DNA of 19,713 bases from a bacterium (GCA_021782055.1 JAJXVP010000033.1:1-19713), one strand, 5' to 3'. Shown: positions 6,746 to 14,394, counted from the stretch's first letter. The notes: generated by a model from the letters alone, not told the origin. Translations and numbers: made by a program.

Positions 6746-8026
6746 GTGAATTCTTTCCCCCTTATCTCAAAGCCCGAGCTTTTGTCGCCAGCGGGCAATC
6801 TTGAAAAGCTAAAGTATGCCTTTGCGTATGGGGCCGACGCCGTGTATGTCGGGGCTCCTAAGTTCTCACTTAGATCTCGGGCCGACGAGCTGACCTACCA
6901 AGATTTTGCCGAAGGATTATCTTGGGCCCATGAGCGTGGAAAACAAGTCTATCTCGCCGCCAACCTGCTGGCCCACGATGAGGACCTCGTTCCCTTTCAA
7001 GAGTTCATGGCCGAGCTGGCGCCTCTCGGCTTTGACGGCATCATCGTGGCCGACCTCGGCCTTTTGGATTGGGTTCGCACGCACTACCCCGACCTTGCGG
7101 TTCACGTTAGTACCCAAGCGAATACGACAAACTCTTGGACTGCCCGGTTTTACGAACGACTGGGGGTCAAACGGCTTGTCTTAGCACGCGAGCTTTCATT
7201 AGACGCGATTCGCGGCCTTCGTGATGCCGTAAGCCTAGAACTCGAAGCCTTTGTGCACGGCGCCATGTGCATCAGCTACTCGGGGCGGTGTCTCTTATCG
7301 AACTACTTTTCGACGGAGCACCCCAAAGCAGGTGGCGTTCGCGACGCCAACCGAGGTGATTGCTCGCAGGTTTGCCGTTGGGAATTTGCCCTTACGGAAC
7401 AATCGCGTCCTGAAGTGTTGTTGCCGATTGAAGAAGACGCTTACGGAACCGCCATCCTTAGTTCTCGTGACCTGAACATGTCAGCTCATGTTCAGGAACT
7501 TCTAGAAGCAGGGGTGAACTCCTTCAAAATTGAAGGCCGGATGAAAAGCGCCTGGTACACCGCTTCGGCGACCCGCGTCTACCGCCATGCCTTGGATCGA
7601 GCCATGGCCGCGCAGGTCCCCGACGAGGCCGTTCTTGCGGAACTACAGCTACTCAGCCGGCGTGAATATACCACGGGATTTTATTTTCAAACGGATCGTA
7701 AAACAGACGCTGACGGGCAACTTCGCGGTCAACCTCATCGAAACAGCCTGCAAGACCGACGTTTGTTAGCTTTAGTTGAAGGCCTAGAAGCAGGCGAAGC
7801 CGTCTGTCGTGCCTTGAATACCCTTCGTGAGGGGCAAAATGTCCTTGCGATGAACCCTGGCCGCGCCGATCAAGGGCTGACTGCCGACGAACTTTTTGTT
7901 GAGGGTGAACGACGTGCCATGGTACGTATTGGTGAGCGGTTTATCCTGCGCCGTTCGGGAGAAGCCGAGAGCGTGCTTGAGGAGTTCGGGATTCTTTTGG
8001 CTCCCTCTCCAAAAGAAATTCTTTAA
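6746..8026 (+). CDS. U32-family protein, probably an RNA hydroxylation enzyme (TrhP/RlhA-like)
   Basis: A 426-residue member of the former peptidase family U32. The signature region EAFVHGAMCISYSGRC (167-182) is clear, and it supplies C175 and C182. Two further cysteines in GDCSQVC (C206, C210) complete the conserved four-cysteine set, which in characterised relatives is tied to iron-sulphur dependence. Also seen are the N-terminal ELLSPAGNLEKLKYAFAYGA and FKIEGRMKS (260-268). In E. coli, family members TrhP (YegQ) and RlhA hydroxylate tRNA wobble uridine or 23S rRNA; which of these applies here, or whether it is a collagenase-like relative, cannot be told. The start is GTG at 6746, the only start codon after an in-frame stop at 6734, with AGGG seven bases upstream. 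It precedes the sigma-factor gene by 39 bp on the same strand. Confidence 0.88.
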   Translation: MNSFPLISKPELLSPAGNLEKLKYAFAYGADAVYVGAPKFSLRSRADELTYQDFAEGLSWAHERGKQVYLAANLLAHDEDLVPFQEFMAELAPLGFDGIIVADLGLLDWVRTHYPDLAVHVSTQANTTNSWTARFYERLGVKRLVLARELSLDAIRGLRDAVSLELEAFVHGAMCISYSGRCLLSNYFSTEHPKAGGVRDANRGDCSQVCRWEFALTEQSRPEVLLPIEEDAYGTAILSSRDLNMSAHVQELLEAGVNSFKIEGRMKSAWYTASATRVYRHALDRAMAAQVPDEAVLAELQLLSRREYTTGFYFQTDRKTDADGQLRGQPHRNSLQDRRLLALVEGLEAGEAVCRALNTLREGQNVLAMNPGRADQGLTADELFVEGERRAMVRIGERFILRRSGEAESVLEEFGILLAPSPKEIL

Positions 8027-8065
8027 AATGCAATAATTTGCCTGATCCATCGTCGTATTTAGTGA

Positions 8066-8590
8066 ATGCGCAAAAGCACAGACCTAAACCTGCAGAAACA
8101 AAAGCTGACCGTCCTGTACGAGAGCGAAAGAGGCGCCCTTGTTCGCACCGTCACAGGCCGACTCAGCCAGCGTAAGACCGAGGCCGAGGACATAGTCCAA
8201 GATGCCTTTGTCAAACTGTGGGAAGCCAACCTCGACCCGATAGAGAATTTGGCAGGCTATGTCTTTACCGCCGTGTCCAATCGGGTTCGCGACTGGTTTC
8301 GCCGAAAAACTTTGCAACAAGAGGATCTTTCACCAGAATGGGCCGAGCTGATCGCCGATACCCAGAGCGACCAGGTATCAGCCCTAGAAAACCAGGAGCG
8401 CATGCAGGCCCTTTGGTCGGCAATTGACGATCTGCCGAGTTCGCAAAAAGCAGTTCTCATCGCTACCGAAATCGAAGGCTGGACATTTGAAGAACTTGCT
8501 GATCTTTGGGACGAGCCCTTAGGCACTTTGCTCTCACGCAAACATAGGGCTGTGAAAACTTTGCGCAAAAATCTTAAGCGGCTTTTTTAG
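8066..8590 (+). CDS. ECF-type (group 4) RNA polymerase sigma factor
   Basis: A 174-residue protein with only the two domains expected of an extracytoplasmic-function sigma factor. Region 2 runs about 18-82, with AEDIVQDAFVKLWEA (40-54) for core binding and VFTAVSNRVRDWFRRK (66-81) for -10 recognition. Region 4 runs about 112-172, with a helix-turn-helix around WTFEELADLWDEPLGTLLSR. It would direct RNA polymerase to a small regulon, probably under control of an anti-sigma factor. The ATG at 8066 has no evident Shine-Dalgarno sequence. I could not find a convincing ECF-type promoter in the 39-bp upstream gap, so cotranscription with the U32 gene is likely. The next gene begins 13 bp after its stop with a perfect AGGAGG, so the two are surely one operon. 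Confidence 0.93.
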   Translation: MRKSTDLNLQKQKLTVLYESERGALVRTVTGRLSQRKTEAEDIVQDAFVKLWEANLDPIENLAGYVFTAVSNRVRDWFRRKTLQQEDLSPEWAELIADTQSDQVSALENQERMQALWSAIDDLPSSQKAVLIATEIEGWTFEELADLWDEPLGTLLSRKHRAVKTLRKNLKRLF

Positions 8591-8603
8591 CCAGGAGGAC
8601 CTT

Positions 8604-8972
8604 ATGCATACTTTTTTTCGTCGACGAACCATGACCCCAGGCCGGCACTTTGCTCGGGGCGCCGGGATAGCTTTACTGATTATTGCAGCCTTGATCGCTT
8701 TTTCTGCCCTGACTCAGCTGCTCTGGAACGCCGTGATTCCGCCTGTGATCGGTTGGAAGAGTCTCACCTTTTTTCAGGCGATGGGCCTTCTTGTTCTGGC
8801 CAAAATCCTGATCGGGTTCGGCGGACCACGCCACCGTCAGGCTTTTGGCCCTTGGGGACGCCCCGGTTGGGGACGAGAGGAATGGCGCAACTACCACAAT
8901 TTCTGGAAAGAAGAAGGGGAGCAAGCCTTCAAAGCCTACCTTGAACGCCAGAAGTCCGAACCTCGCGAGTAA
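8604..8972 (+). CDS. Small two-helix membrane protein, candidate partner of the ECF sigma factor
   Basis: A 122-residue protein starting five bases after a perfect AGGAGG (8593-8598). A basic N-terminus (FRRRTMTPGRHFARG) is followed by a hydrophobic helix at about 20-50 containing LLWNAVIPPVIG, a short loop, and a second helix at about 54-73 (FFQAMGLLVLAKILIGF). The tail is Gly/Arg/Trp-rich, then amphipathic and charged (WRNYHNFWKEEGEQAFKAYLE, roughly 94-114). I recall similar small proteins (LWN..MP..FG, then a FWQA-like second helix) beside ECF sigma genes in Bacteroidetes and Proteobacteria, with no known function. Placement makes it a candidate membrane anti-sigma factor or sensor, although no known anti-sigma domain (ZAS, RseA) is visible. 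Both termini are probably cytoplasmic by the positive-inside rule. Confidence 0.75.
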   Translation: MHTFFRRRTMTPGRHFARGAGIALLIIAALIAFSALTQLLWNAVIPPVIGWKSLTFFQAMGLLVLAKILIGFGGPRHRQAFGPWGRPGWGREEWRNYHNFWKEEGEQAFKAYLERQKSEPRE

Positions 8973-9002
8973 AATCTCCTCCTGCCTTTTGTTTATTAGT
9001 TG

Positions 9003-9031
9003 TTTACAATATATGTTTTTTACAATATAAC
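9003..9031 (+). promoter_or_regulatory. Promoter and 11-bp direct repeats upstream of the BASS transporter gene
   Basis: TTTACA at 9003-9008, a 17-bp spacer and TATAAC at 9026-9031 make a good sigma-70 promoter (five of six matches in each hexamer). The same interval holds two exact copies of TTTACAATATA (9003-9013 and 9019-9029), 16 bp apart, so a regulator binding the repeats would cover both hexamers. The predicted start near 9038 coincides with the AGGAGG. A longer mRNA from upstream could fold TCCTCCTG (8977-8984) onto CAGGAGGA (9037-9044), hiding the ribosome site. Confidence 0.55.
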
Positions 9032-9049
9032 AAAGACAGGAGGACTTTG

Positions 9050-10057
9050 ATGTCTATCTTTCGAAGCTTTTTGGCTTTCCTCAACCGTCGCCTGACGTGG
9101 GGAATCTTTACGGTAATGCTTCTAGGGCTAGTAGTCAGCGGACTGGGCGGGGGGATTGCCTTTAACGTGGGCATTTGTGCAACTGCCTCGTTTTTGATGA
9201 TCTACCCCATGTTTATCAATCTACGGCTAGAAGACTTAGCGGAATTACCACGGCACAAGGCACCGGTCGGCTTGGCGTTATTTCTCAATTTTATCGTATC
9301 GCCCGCCCTTGCCTGGGGGCTTTCTGCGGTTTTTTTGGCTAACCAACCCTACCTGGGGCTAGGTTTGATGTTGATTTCCCTTGTCCCCACCAGCGGTATG
9401 ACGGCAACCTGGACCGAACTTTCGCACGGCAACCTTAAGGTAGCGCTCTCGATTATCGCGGCCAGTTTGGTCGTCGTAGTCGTTGGGCTACCCTTGGCCT
9501 TGCCATTTTTTGCTGGTAAGGTTTTGACGGTAGGCCCCTTATTTATTTTGGCTCGCGTGGCCCTGGTCATCGTAATTCCCCTTGTTCTGGGCGATATTAC
9601 CCGGCGGTTTCTCGTCGCCAAAAAAGGCCCCGAGGCCTTTAAAAAGCTTAAACCAGTATTTTCTGGCCTGAGCTCGTTGGGACTGATGGCTGTCTTGTTT
9701 CTGATTATGGCCCTTAATACCAATAAAGCTCTCCTTCAGAGGCCAGACCTTGTGTTAACTCTTCTGCCGCCTCTGCTGTTGTACTATGGACTCATGTTCG
9801 GCCTCAGTACGCTCTTGGCGTCGCGCCTTGCCTACCCCACCCGTGTTGCGGTTGTTTATGGCACCTCAGTTCGTTATTTGGCCTTAGCCCTGGGAATTGC
9901 CGTACCTCTGCTGGGTTCAGGAAGCAATTCCAGCCTTGTTGTCCTTGCGATCGCCCTAGCCTTCTTTATCCAAGTTCCCTTCTCGTCCCTTTATGCAAAA
10001 ATCATTGTTCGATGGCACCGTCCAGAACCTGTTGAAAAAGTTCTCACAGCAGAATAA
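9050..10057 (+). CDS. Bile acid:sodium symporter (BASS/ACR3 superfamily) membrane transporter
   Basis: A 335-residue, very hydrophobic protein with about nine or ten membrane helices and short loops, the size and layout of the SBF/BASS family. The stretch GLMLISLVPTSGMTATWTEL resembles the broken helix that forms the substrate and sodium site in BASS proteins, and RVAVVYGTSVRYLALALGIAV resembles the second. It probably moves an organic anion or arsenite-like oxyanion across the inner membrane; which one is not decided by sequence, and no arsenic genes are near. I take ATG at 9050, six bases after AGGAGG (9038-9043), rather than the in-frame TTG one codon earlier. The 77-bp gap before it carries its own promoter and direct repeats. 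Confidence 0.82.
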   Translation: MSIFRSFLAFLNRRLTWGIFTVMLLGLVVSGLGGGIAFNVGICATASFLMIYPMFINLRLEDLAELPRHKAPVGLALFLNFIVSPALAWGLSAVFLANQPYLGLGLMLISLVPTSGMTATWTELSHGNLKVALSIIAASLVVVVVGLPLALPFFAGKVLTVGPLFILARVALVIVIPLVLGDITRRFLVAKKGPEAFKKLKPVFSGLSSLGLMAVLFLIMALNTNKALLQRPDLVLTLLPPLLLYYGLMFGLSTLLASRLAYPTRVAVVYGTSVRYLALALGIAVPLLGSGSNSSLVVLAIALAFFIQVPFSSLYAKIIVRWHRPEPVEKVLTAE

Positions 10058-10092
10058 CAATTCTGAGTTATCGTCTACTTCACGCCCAGATA

Positions 10093-10165
10093 TAATCACA
10101 AAACCAAAAACTTTGTGGCGTATTTCGGGCGAGATGTAGACTATAACGTGGCAAGTTTGTGATTA
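10093..10165. repeat. 10-bp inverted repeat in the regulatory region before the membrane AraC gene
   Basis: TAATCACAAA (10093-10102) and TTTGTGATTA (10156-10165) are perfect reverse complements, 53 bp apart. The 216-bp gap between the transporter stop and the AraC-type gene is the longest non-coding stretch in the window and shows no gene. The spacing suggests two operator half-sites bound by a dimer through a DNA loop, or a weak long hairpin; there is no T-run for a terminator. Confidence 0.5.
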
Positions 10166-10209
10166 AATCTGAAAAGTTTATTGACGTAAAACTCTGGCAA
10201 AACCTGGTG

Positions 10210-10225
10210 GTTCCCAGCTTGGAAC
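10210..10225. promoter_or_regulatory. Near-perfect 16-bp palindrome, candidate operator
   Basis: GTTCCCAGCTTGGAAC reads the same on both strands except for one mismatched pair (positions 6 and 11 of the site). It lies 10 bp upstream of the TTGACA at 10235 and about 50 bp before the likely start of the membrane AraC gene, a usual operator position. The regulator is unknown; autoregulation is possible. Confidence 0.4.
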
Positions 10226-10234
10226 TTTTGCTGA

Positions 10235-10262
10235 TTGACACCATTGCACTTTAGTATAAACT
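10235..10262 (+). promoter_or_regulatory. Putative promoter for the membrane AraC-type gene
   Basis: TTGACA at 10235-10240 is followed by TAAACT (10257-10262, 16-bp spacer, four of six) or, less well spaced, TATAAA (10255-10260, 14-bp spacer, five of six). Either would start transcription at about 10267-10270, within a few bases of the ATG at 10274. A TTG within the -35 could be misread as a start codon. Confidence 0.4.
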
Positions 10263-10273
10263 TGTTCTTGGTT

Positions 10274-11350
10274 ATGGTAATTCAGCCCCTCGTTCTTAAC
10301 CTTCTTATTGTCTTCAACTGCTTGCTCTTTTTGGGTTTTGCCGTCAGCCGCGTACTCGAGCCTCATAAAAAACAAGGTCAGCTGTGGTCGCTGGCAGCCA
10401 ACTTTGCGGGGGCGTTTGATTTTGGCCTTTCGGCACTCAACCATCTGCATGTGCTAGGCCCACAGGGACTTGACCCCTCTTTAGGTTTCTTTCTCGACAT
10501 GGTTTGTGGCCCACTGTTGTACCTCTATTACCGTGCCTCCACAGACACTCGCTGGGCTTTGCGCTGGTACCACTGGCTTGGTCTTGTCGTTGTTGGTGTC
10601 TTCACGGCGGGGCATGTGTTGTACCGGCTAGGACACCCAGGGCCGCTACCTTTAGAACTGGATTTGCTCCTGGGCTATCTCATTTTTGCTTGGTTCATCC
10701 TCTTTCAGGTACTTTTTTTGGTTAGAACCGTGGTTCAACTGTGGCGAAAAGCCACCCCGGTAACTCGGTTTATGCTGTTTAACCTCTGTTTTGCTACCGC
10801 ATGGAGCTTTTATGGACTGGTTGCCATGCTTCTTTTGACCACGCCCTATTACCGAACAATAGTCCTTTTTGGTAGCTTTCTATTTTTAGGAATGATTCTT
10901 TTTTATCCGCTGAAGGTGGGCAGCACAAAACTCCCTGACCTTTCGCAACAAAAAGAACCTAATCCGGCACCGCTTCTTGGAGTTGATCTTCCCCGAGTGC
11001 TTCAGAAATTAGAAGAAGTCATGCGAGTGAACAAGCTTTTTCGTGACAAAGACCTCACCTTGGCCCGCTTGGCACAAACCATAAGGTTAACAACACGGCA
11101 ATTGTCCGCACTCCTCAATCAGGTCTTGGGGGTGAACTACACGCAATACGTCAACGCCTGGCGATTGGACGAAGCGAAAAACCTCCTGCTCACCTCTCCT
11201 GAAAAAACCGTCTTAGAAATTGCGTTTTTGTCCGGTTTCGGCTCGAAAACCGCCTTCAATTCGTTTTTTGTCCGTGCCACGGGAATGACACCTCGTGAGT
11301 TTCGCCACGAGGTTCCGTTAGAGCCGGAGCTTACCGAGCTGGCAGAATAG
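10274..11350 (+). CDS. Seven-helix membrane protein fused to an AraC-family DNA-binding domain
   Basis: A 358-residue membrane-embedded transcription regulator. About seven hydrophobic helices span residues 3-215 (for example LVLNLLIVFNCLLFLGFAV, then near 40-60, 70-88, 98-118, 129-153, 166-189, 194-213), followed by a charged linker and a C-terminal AraC-type domain (about 243-346). The first helix-turn-helix is at 261-285 (LTLARLAQTIRLTTRQLSALL) and the second at 311-335 (VLEIAFLSGFGSKTAFNSFF), ending in the family signature GMTPREFR. It should sense a membrane or extracellular cue and act on DNA directly, without a phosphorelay. I chose the ATG at 10274; an upstream in-frame TTG at 10235 is better explained as a promoter hexamer. 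No Shine-Dalgarno sequence precedes the ATG. The GAF-protein gene starts 119 bp downstream and is a plausible target. Confidence 0.87.
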   Translation: MVIQPLVLNLLIVFNCLLFLGFAVSRVLEPHKKQGQLWSLAANFAGAFDFGLSALNHLHVLGPQGLDPSLGFFLDMVCGPLLYLYYRASTDTRWALRWYHWLGLVVVGVFTAGHVLYRLGHPGPLPLELDLLLGYLIFAWFILFQVLFLVRTVVQLWRKATPVTRFMLFNLCFATAWSFYGLVAMLLLTTPYYRTIVLFGSFLFLGMILFYPLKVGSTKLPDLSQQKEPNPAPLLGVDLPRVLQKLEEVMRVNKLFRDKDLTLARLAQTIRLTTRQLSALLNQVLGVNYTQYVNAWRLDEAKNLLLTSPEKTVLEIAFLSGFGSKTAFNSFFVRATGMTPREFRHEVPLEPELTELAE

Positions 11351-11469
11351 TTCGACTCGGTCTAGCAAGGGAATTACTACCTTTTGCCTTGAGAATTATC
11401 GAAACTTTGTTGGTGCAAAATTCTGGACTTAAACCATTTGTTTTCCTTATCCTTGAGGTGAGGTTACCC

Positions 11470-13767
11470 ATGAAAACCGAAGTTAAATCTGTTTTTAGCT
11501 TTCAAGCCCTCCTTGATTTTTGGCAAGCGCAAAAAGGCGCAGAGGCCTGGCTTAAGCTTTTAGACTTACCCGCGCCGGAAGATCGCGCTGGGTGGGTGAA
11601 CTATTTACAAACTCATGCTGACGCCCCTTCTGTCCGGTTGTTCTTTTCAGCGGTTATTCCTACTGCCTTCTGGGAGAGTGAAATCTCGGCTTTAGTGCCA
11701 CCGTTTGAAATGGATCCTGTTTTGGCCACCCCGCGTTTTCTTTCACTGATGCGGCACAAGCGGCCACAAGACAAGGCCGATTCGGTTGAAATGTTTTTTT
11801 GTTTTGCTTGGTCCTTTGCTCTCAGTAAACTATATCAGCGCCCTGAGCTTTTGAGCTCCGTTCACCCCATACTTTCACTGATTGACCCCGAAAGTGGGTT
11901 TACCCAGCACTTTCAGTTGAGCATGAAGACAGACTTTTTGTGGGTAAACGCCTTGAAGCCGCTCAAAGTCCTTGACGAACAGCAATGGGCACAACTGAAA
12001 GCTGACCCCAATAACCGTGAGCTGTTGTCGCAAATGCTTCCCCCGGGGTCCTTTGAGTTTCGCGGGTTTGTGTTCCTGACCGCCCAAGATATTACGGCGA
12101 CCCGTCAAGTGTCACAGCTAAAAGAAGCGTTGCTCTTACCCTCGGCCATTACTTCAAACCTGGGTCTCTCTCAAGTCGAAACTCTCCTATCCTCGTGGCT
12201 AGAACAAAAAAATCTTAAGCTCAATATAGCGGGGATCCACGAAAACAAAGTGACGATCATGCATTCGGTCGAGTTATCACAGGCCGATTGTTGGCTTCAG
12301 GATCAACGAGAGTTTGTAACCCAAGATTTTACCGGTTCGTTGTTTGAAAAAGCCTACGTTGAGAAAAAAATGCTGTGGGTTGAGGACGTGTCAAAATTAC
12401 CTTCGCCCTCAGAGTTAGAAGTCCATATGCAAAACAAAGGGGTTCGTTCGCTCCTGGTCGCGCCACTGATTTTTGAAGACCAGGTGTTGGGTACCTTTGG
12501 ACTGACCTCTGCCCAACCCGGAGCCTTGGGCGCCAGTCAAGCCGAAAAACTTCAAGAAGTGTTACCCCTGTTCGCCCTAGCCCTCCACGCGAGCTTAGAA
12601 GATTTAGAAAACCGCATTCAGCGCATCATTCAGGAACGCTACACCGCGATTCACCCTTCTGTTGCCTGGAAATTTCGCCAGGAGGCTCTGAAGTTGCTTA
12701 AAGAACAAGCTAACTGTGGCGTCGCTGAACCTAACTTGACCTTTGACGGCGTCTACCCGCTTTACGCTGCCACCGATATCCGCAATTCTTCGGTCACTCG
12801 GAACAACGCCATAGCGACCGACCTCGAATTGCACCTCAAGTTGGCCTTAAAGGTTTTACAAGAAGCCCGCCAAGTAAAGGATTTTCCCGTTTTTCAAGAG
12901 CTTCAATTTCAAGTCGAACGCTACTTGAAGCATTTAGACAACGGTCTTTCCTCTGGGGACGAAATCGGTATTCTGCACTTTTTGCGTGACGATGTTGAAG
13001 CAAGCTTTATCGACCTGAAACACTGGAGTTCCGGTGTCGATCAGGCCTTACGCGAGTATCAAGATTCTTTGGACCCCCAGGGTCGATTTGTCTATCGTAA
13101 ACGAAAAGATTTTGACGACTCGGTGGCTCGAATCAACTCGGAACTCTCTCGGCTTCTCGAAACCGAACAGGTCTGGGCCCAGGCAATGTTCCCGCATTAT
13201 TTTGACAAAACGTCCACCGATGGGGTGGATTTCAACATGTATATTGGCGCAAGCCTTTCGCAACATCATCAGTTTGACCGGCTTTATCTGCGAAACTTGC
13301 GCTTATGGCAATTTATTTTACTGTGTAAAGCGGCACGCCTGAGTCACACTCTCGCCCCACAACTCCCCCTCCCCTTAGAAACCACCCATCTCATTGTGGT
13401 TCAGGATTTGCCCATTACCATTCGTTTTCGTGAGGATGAAAAAAGCTTCTCGGTCGAAGGCGCCTACAACACCCGCTATGAGATCATGAAAAAGCGAATT
13501 GACAAAGCCGTTATAAAAGGTAGCGGTGAACGGCTGACCCAAATCCATCAAATTGCCCTCGTGTATACCCAACCCTCCGAAGCCCTTGAGTACCGGCGGT
13601 ACATCGTCTTTCTACAGAGTGAAGGGTTGTTAGAAGATGCCGTCGAAGAGTTTGAACTTGATGACCTTCAGGGAATTCATGGTCTGCACGCCCTTAGGGT
13701 TAAAGTTCGCCTCGACGGCGATCACGATACGGCAAAGCTGGTCGAACGACTTCAAGAAAACGCCTAA
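11470..13767 (+). CDS. Large GAF-domain protein of unknown function
   Basis: A 765-residue soluble protein without signal peptide. The N-terminal 220 residues are helical and unrecognised. A GAF-like sensory domain spans about 228-375 (LWVEDVSKLPSP, VRSLLVAPLIFEDQVLGTFGLTS). A short helix leads to conserved-looking FDGVYPLYAATDIRNSS (425-441) with RNNAIATDL, a long helical stretch (about 450-570), then YFDKTSTDGVDFNMYIGASL (577-596) and a mixed C-terminal part. I recall the YPLY..DIR.SS..RN.AI and TDGV..N.YIG motifs from long GAF proteins in Bacteroidetes and some spirochaetes, none with a known role. No kinase, cyclase, GGDEF or EAL motif is visible. The start at 11470 has GAGGTGAGG just upstream; an in-frame TTG 81 bp earlier is less likely. 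It may be controlled by the membrane AraC protein upstream. Confidence 0.8.
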   Translation: MKTEVKSVFSFQALLDFWQAQKGAEAWLKLLDLPAPEDRAGWVNYLQTHADAPSVRLFFSAVIPTAFWESEISALVPPFEMDPVLATPRFLSLMRHKRPQDKADSVEMFFCFAWSFALSKLYQRPELLSSVHPILSLIDPESGFTQHFQLSMKTDFLWVNALKPLKVLDEQQWAQLKADPNNRELLSQMLPPGSFEFRGFVFLTAQDITATRQVSQLKEALLLPSAITSNLGLSQVETLLSSWLEQKNLKLNIAGIHENKVTIMHSVELSQADCWLQDQREFVTQDFTGSLFEKAYVEKKMLWVEDVSKLPSPSELEVHMQNKGVRSLLVAPLIFEDQVLGTFGLTSAQPGALGASQAEKLQEVLPLFALALHASLEDLENRIQRIIQERYTAIHPSVAWKFRQEALKLLKEQANCGVAEPNLTFDGVYPLYAATDIRNSSVTRNNAIATDLELHLKLALKVLQEARQVKDFPVFQELQFQVERYLKHLDNGLSSGDEIGILHFLRDDVEASFIDLKHWSSGVDQALREYQDSLDPQGRFVYRKRKDFDDSVARINSELSRLLETEQVWAQAMFPHYFDKTSTDGVDFNMYIGASLSQHHQFDRLYLRNLRLWQFILLCKAARLSHTLAPQLPLPLETTHLIVVQDLPITIRFREDEKSFSVEGAYNTRYEIMKKRIDKAVIKGSGERLTQIHQIALVYTQPSEALEYRRYIVFLQSEGLLEDAVEEFELDDLQGIHGLHALRVKVRLDGDHDTAKLVERLQENA

Positions 13768-13791
13768 CTCAAGGCAGGAGCTTAAAATCCC

Positions 13792-14340
13792 CTAGCAGGC
13801 TACCAACGTCAGCTGGTTCTCTAAATCCGCTAAAAGCTTTTCGTAAAAAGCCTCTAGCCCTGCTTTTTGAGCCTCTTCGGCCGTCTGATATTCTTGAAGA
13901 ATCACCGACTTTTCAAAATCGGGCAAACCCTCTTCGGCCATGGGGTACAACACATTGTCTTCTTTATAGATGTGCCCGGTGAGGTGCTCTCCCCAGTCTT
14001 GGGCGTAAGCAAGCGCGTTATCGCGGTTTTGAGCCTCGATAGCTTGAAGTAAACCCGCTGTCAAAGCCCGACCTTCTTCGTGGTCAAACAGCATAACAGG
14101 AATTGGGTTGCAGTGCGTCAGCACCCCTGGTTCCTCTAAATGACGAAAAAGAATGTCTTCTTCTTTGGCGTGGTGATAACGATCGGCATAAGTTTTAATA
14201 AAATCGACAATCTGTCGTAGAGCTGAAAAATGTTGGGCATCGTTGACGCCAGGCTCCCACGTGTTAGCCATTCGTCCTATCAAAGCAATGTAGCGTAAAA
14301 ACAGCTGATGCTCTTGCATCAGTTTCTTGGTAACGTCCAT
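13792..14340 (-). CDS. Hemerythrin-like (HHE-domain) di-iron protein
   Basis: A 182-residue cytoplasmic four-helix-bundle protein whose non-haem di-iron site would bind oxygen, nitric oxide or peroxide. Likely ligands: H11 in MQEHQLFLRYI, H56/H57 and E60/E61 in YHHAKEED, H87 in FDHEEGR, and H123 and E127 in HIYKEDNVLYPMAEEG, the standard spacing for the bacterial HHE family. A strong GGAGGAG lies a few bases before the ATG. The 127-bp upstream gap carries an FNR/Dnr-like site centred 61 bp before the start codon, and the next gene upstream is a Crp/Fnr regulator, so the pair probably responds to oxygen or nitric oxide. Roles could be NO or oxygen detoxification, sensing, or iron-sulphur repair; YtfE-type cysteine residues (N-terminal ScdA domain) are absent. 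Confidence 0.9.
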   Translation of the reverse strand: MDVTKKLMQEHQLFLRYIALIGRMANTWEPGVNDAQHFSALRQIVDFIKTYADRYHHAKEEDILFRHLEEPGVLTHCNPIPVMLFDHEEGRALTAGLLQAIEAQNRDNALAYAQDWGEHLTGHIYKEDNVLYPMAEEGLPDFEKSVILQEYQTAEEAQKAGLEAFYEKLLADLENQLTLVAC

Positions 14341-14394
14341 AAGCTCCTCCGTTTCGGTACAAGGTCAGCTTAATGGCCTTTCAAAAGGTTTTCC

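Noticed and set aside
10235..10273. In-frame TTG extension of the membrane AraC protein
   Set aside because: The TTG is part of a TTGACA promoter hexamer, has no ribosome site, and the added residues do not resemble the rest of the protein.
11389..11469. In-frame TTG extension of the GAF protein
   Set aside because: The ATG at 11470 has a clear GAGG-type ribosome site at normal spacing, whereas the TTG has none.
14305..14322. Perfect 7-bp hairpin CTGATGC-TCTT-GCATCAG in the hemerythrin gene
   Set aside because: It encodes conserved hemerythrin residues including the H11 ligand, is not followed by a T-run, and is most simply a coincidence of codons.
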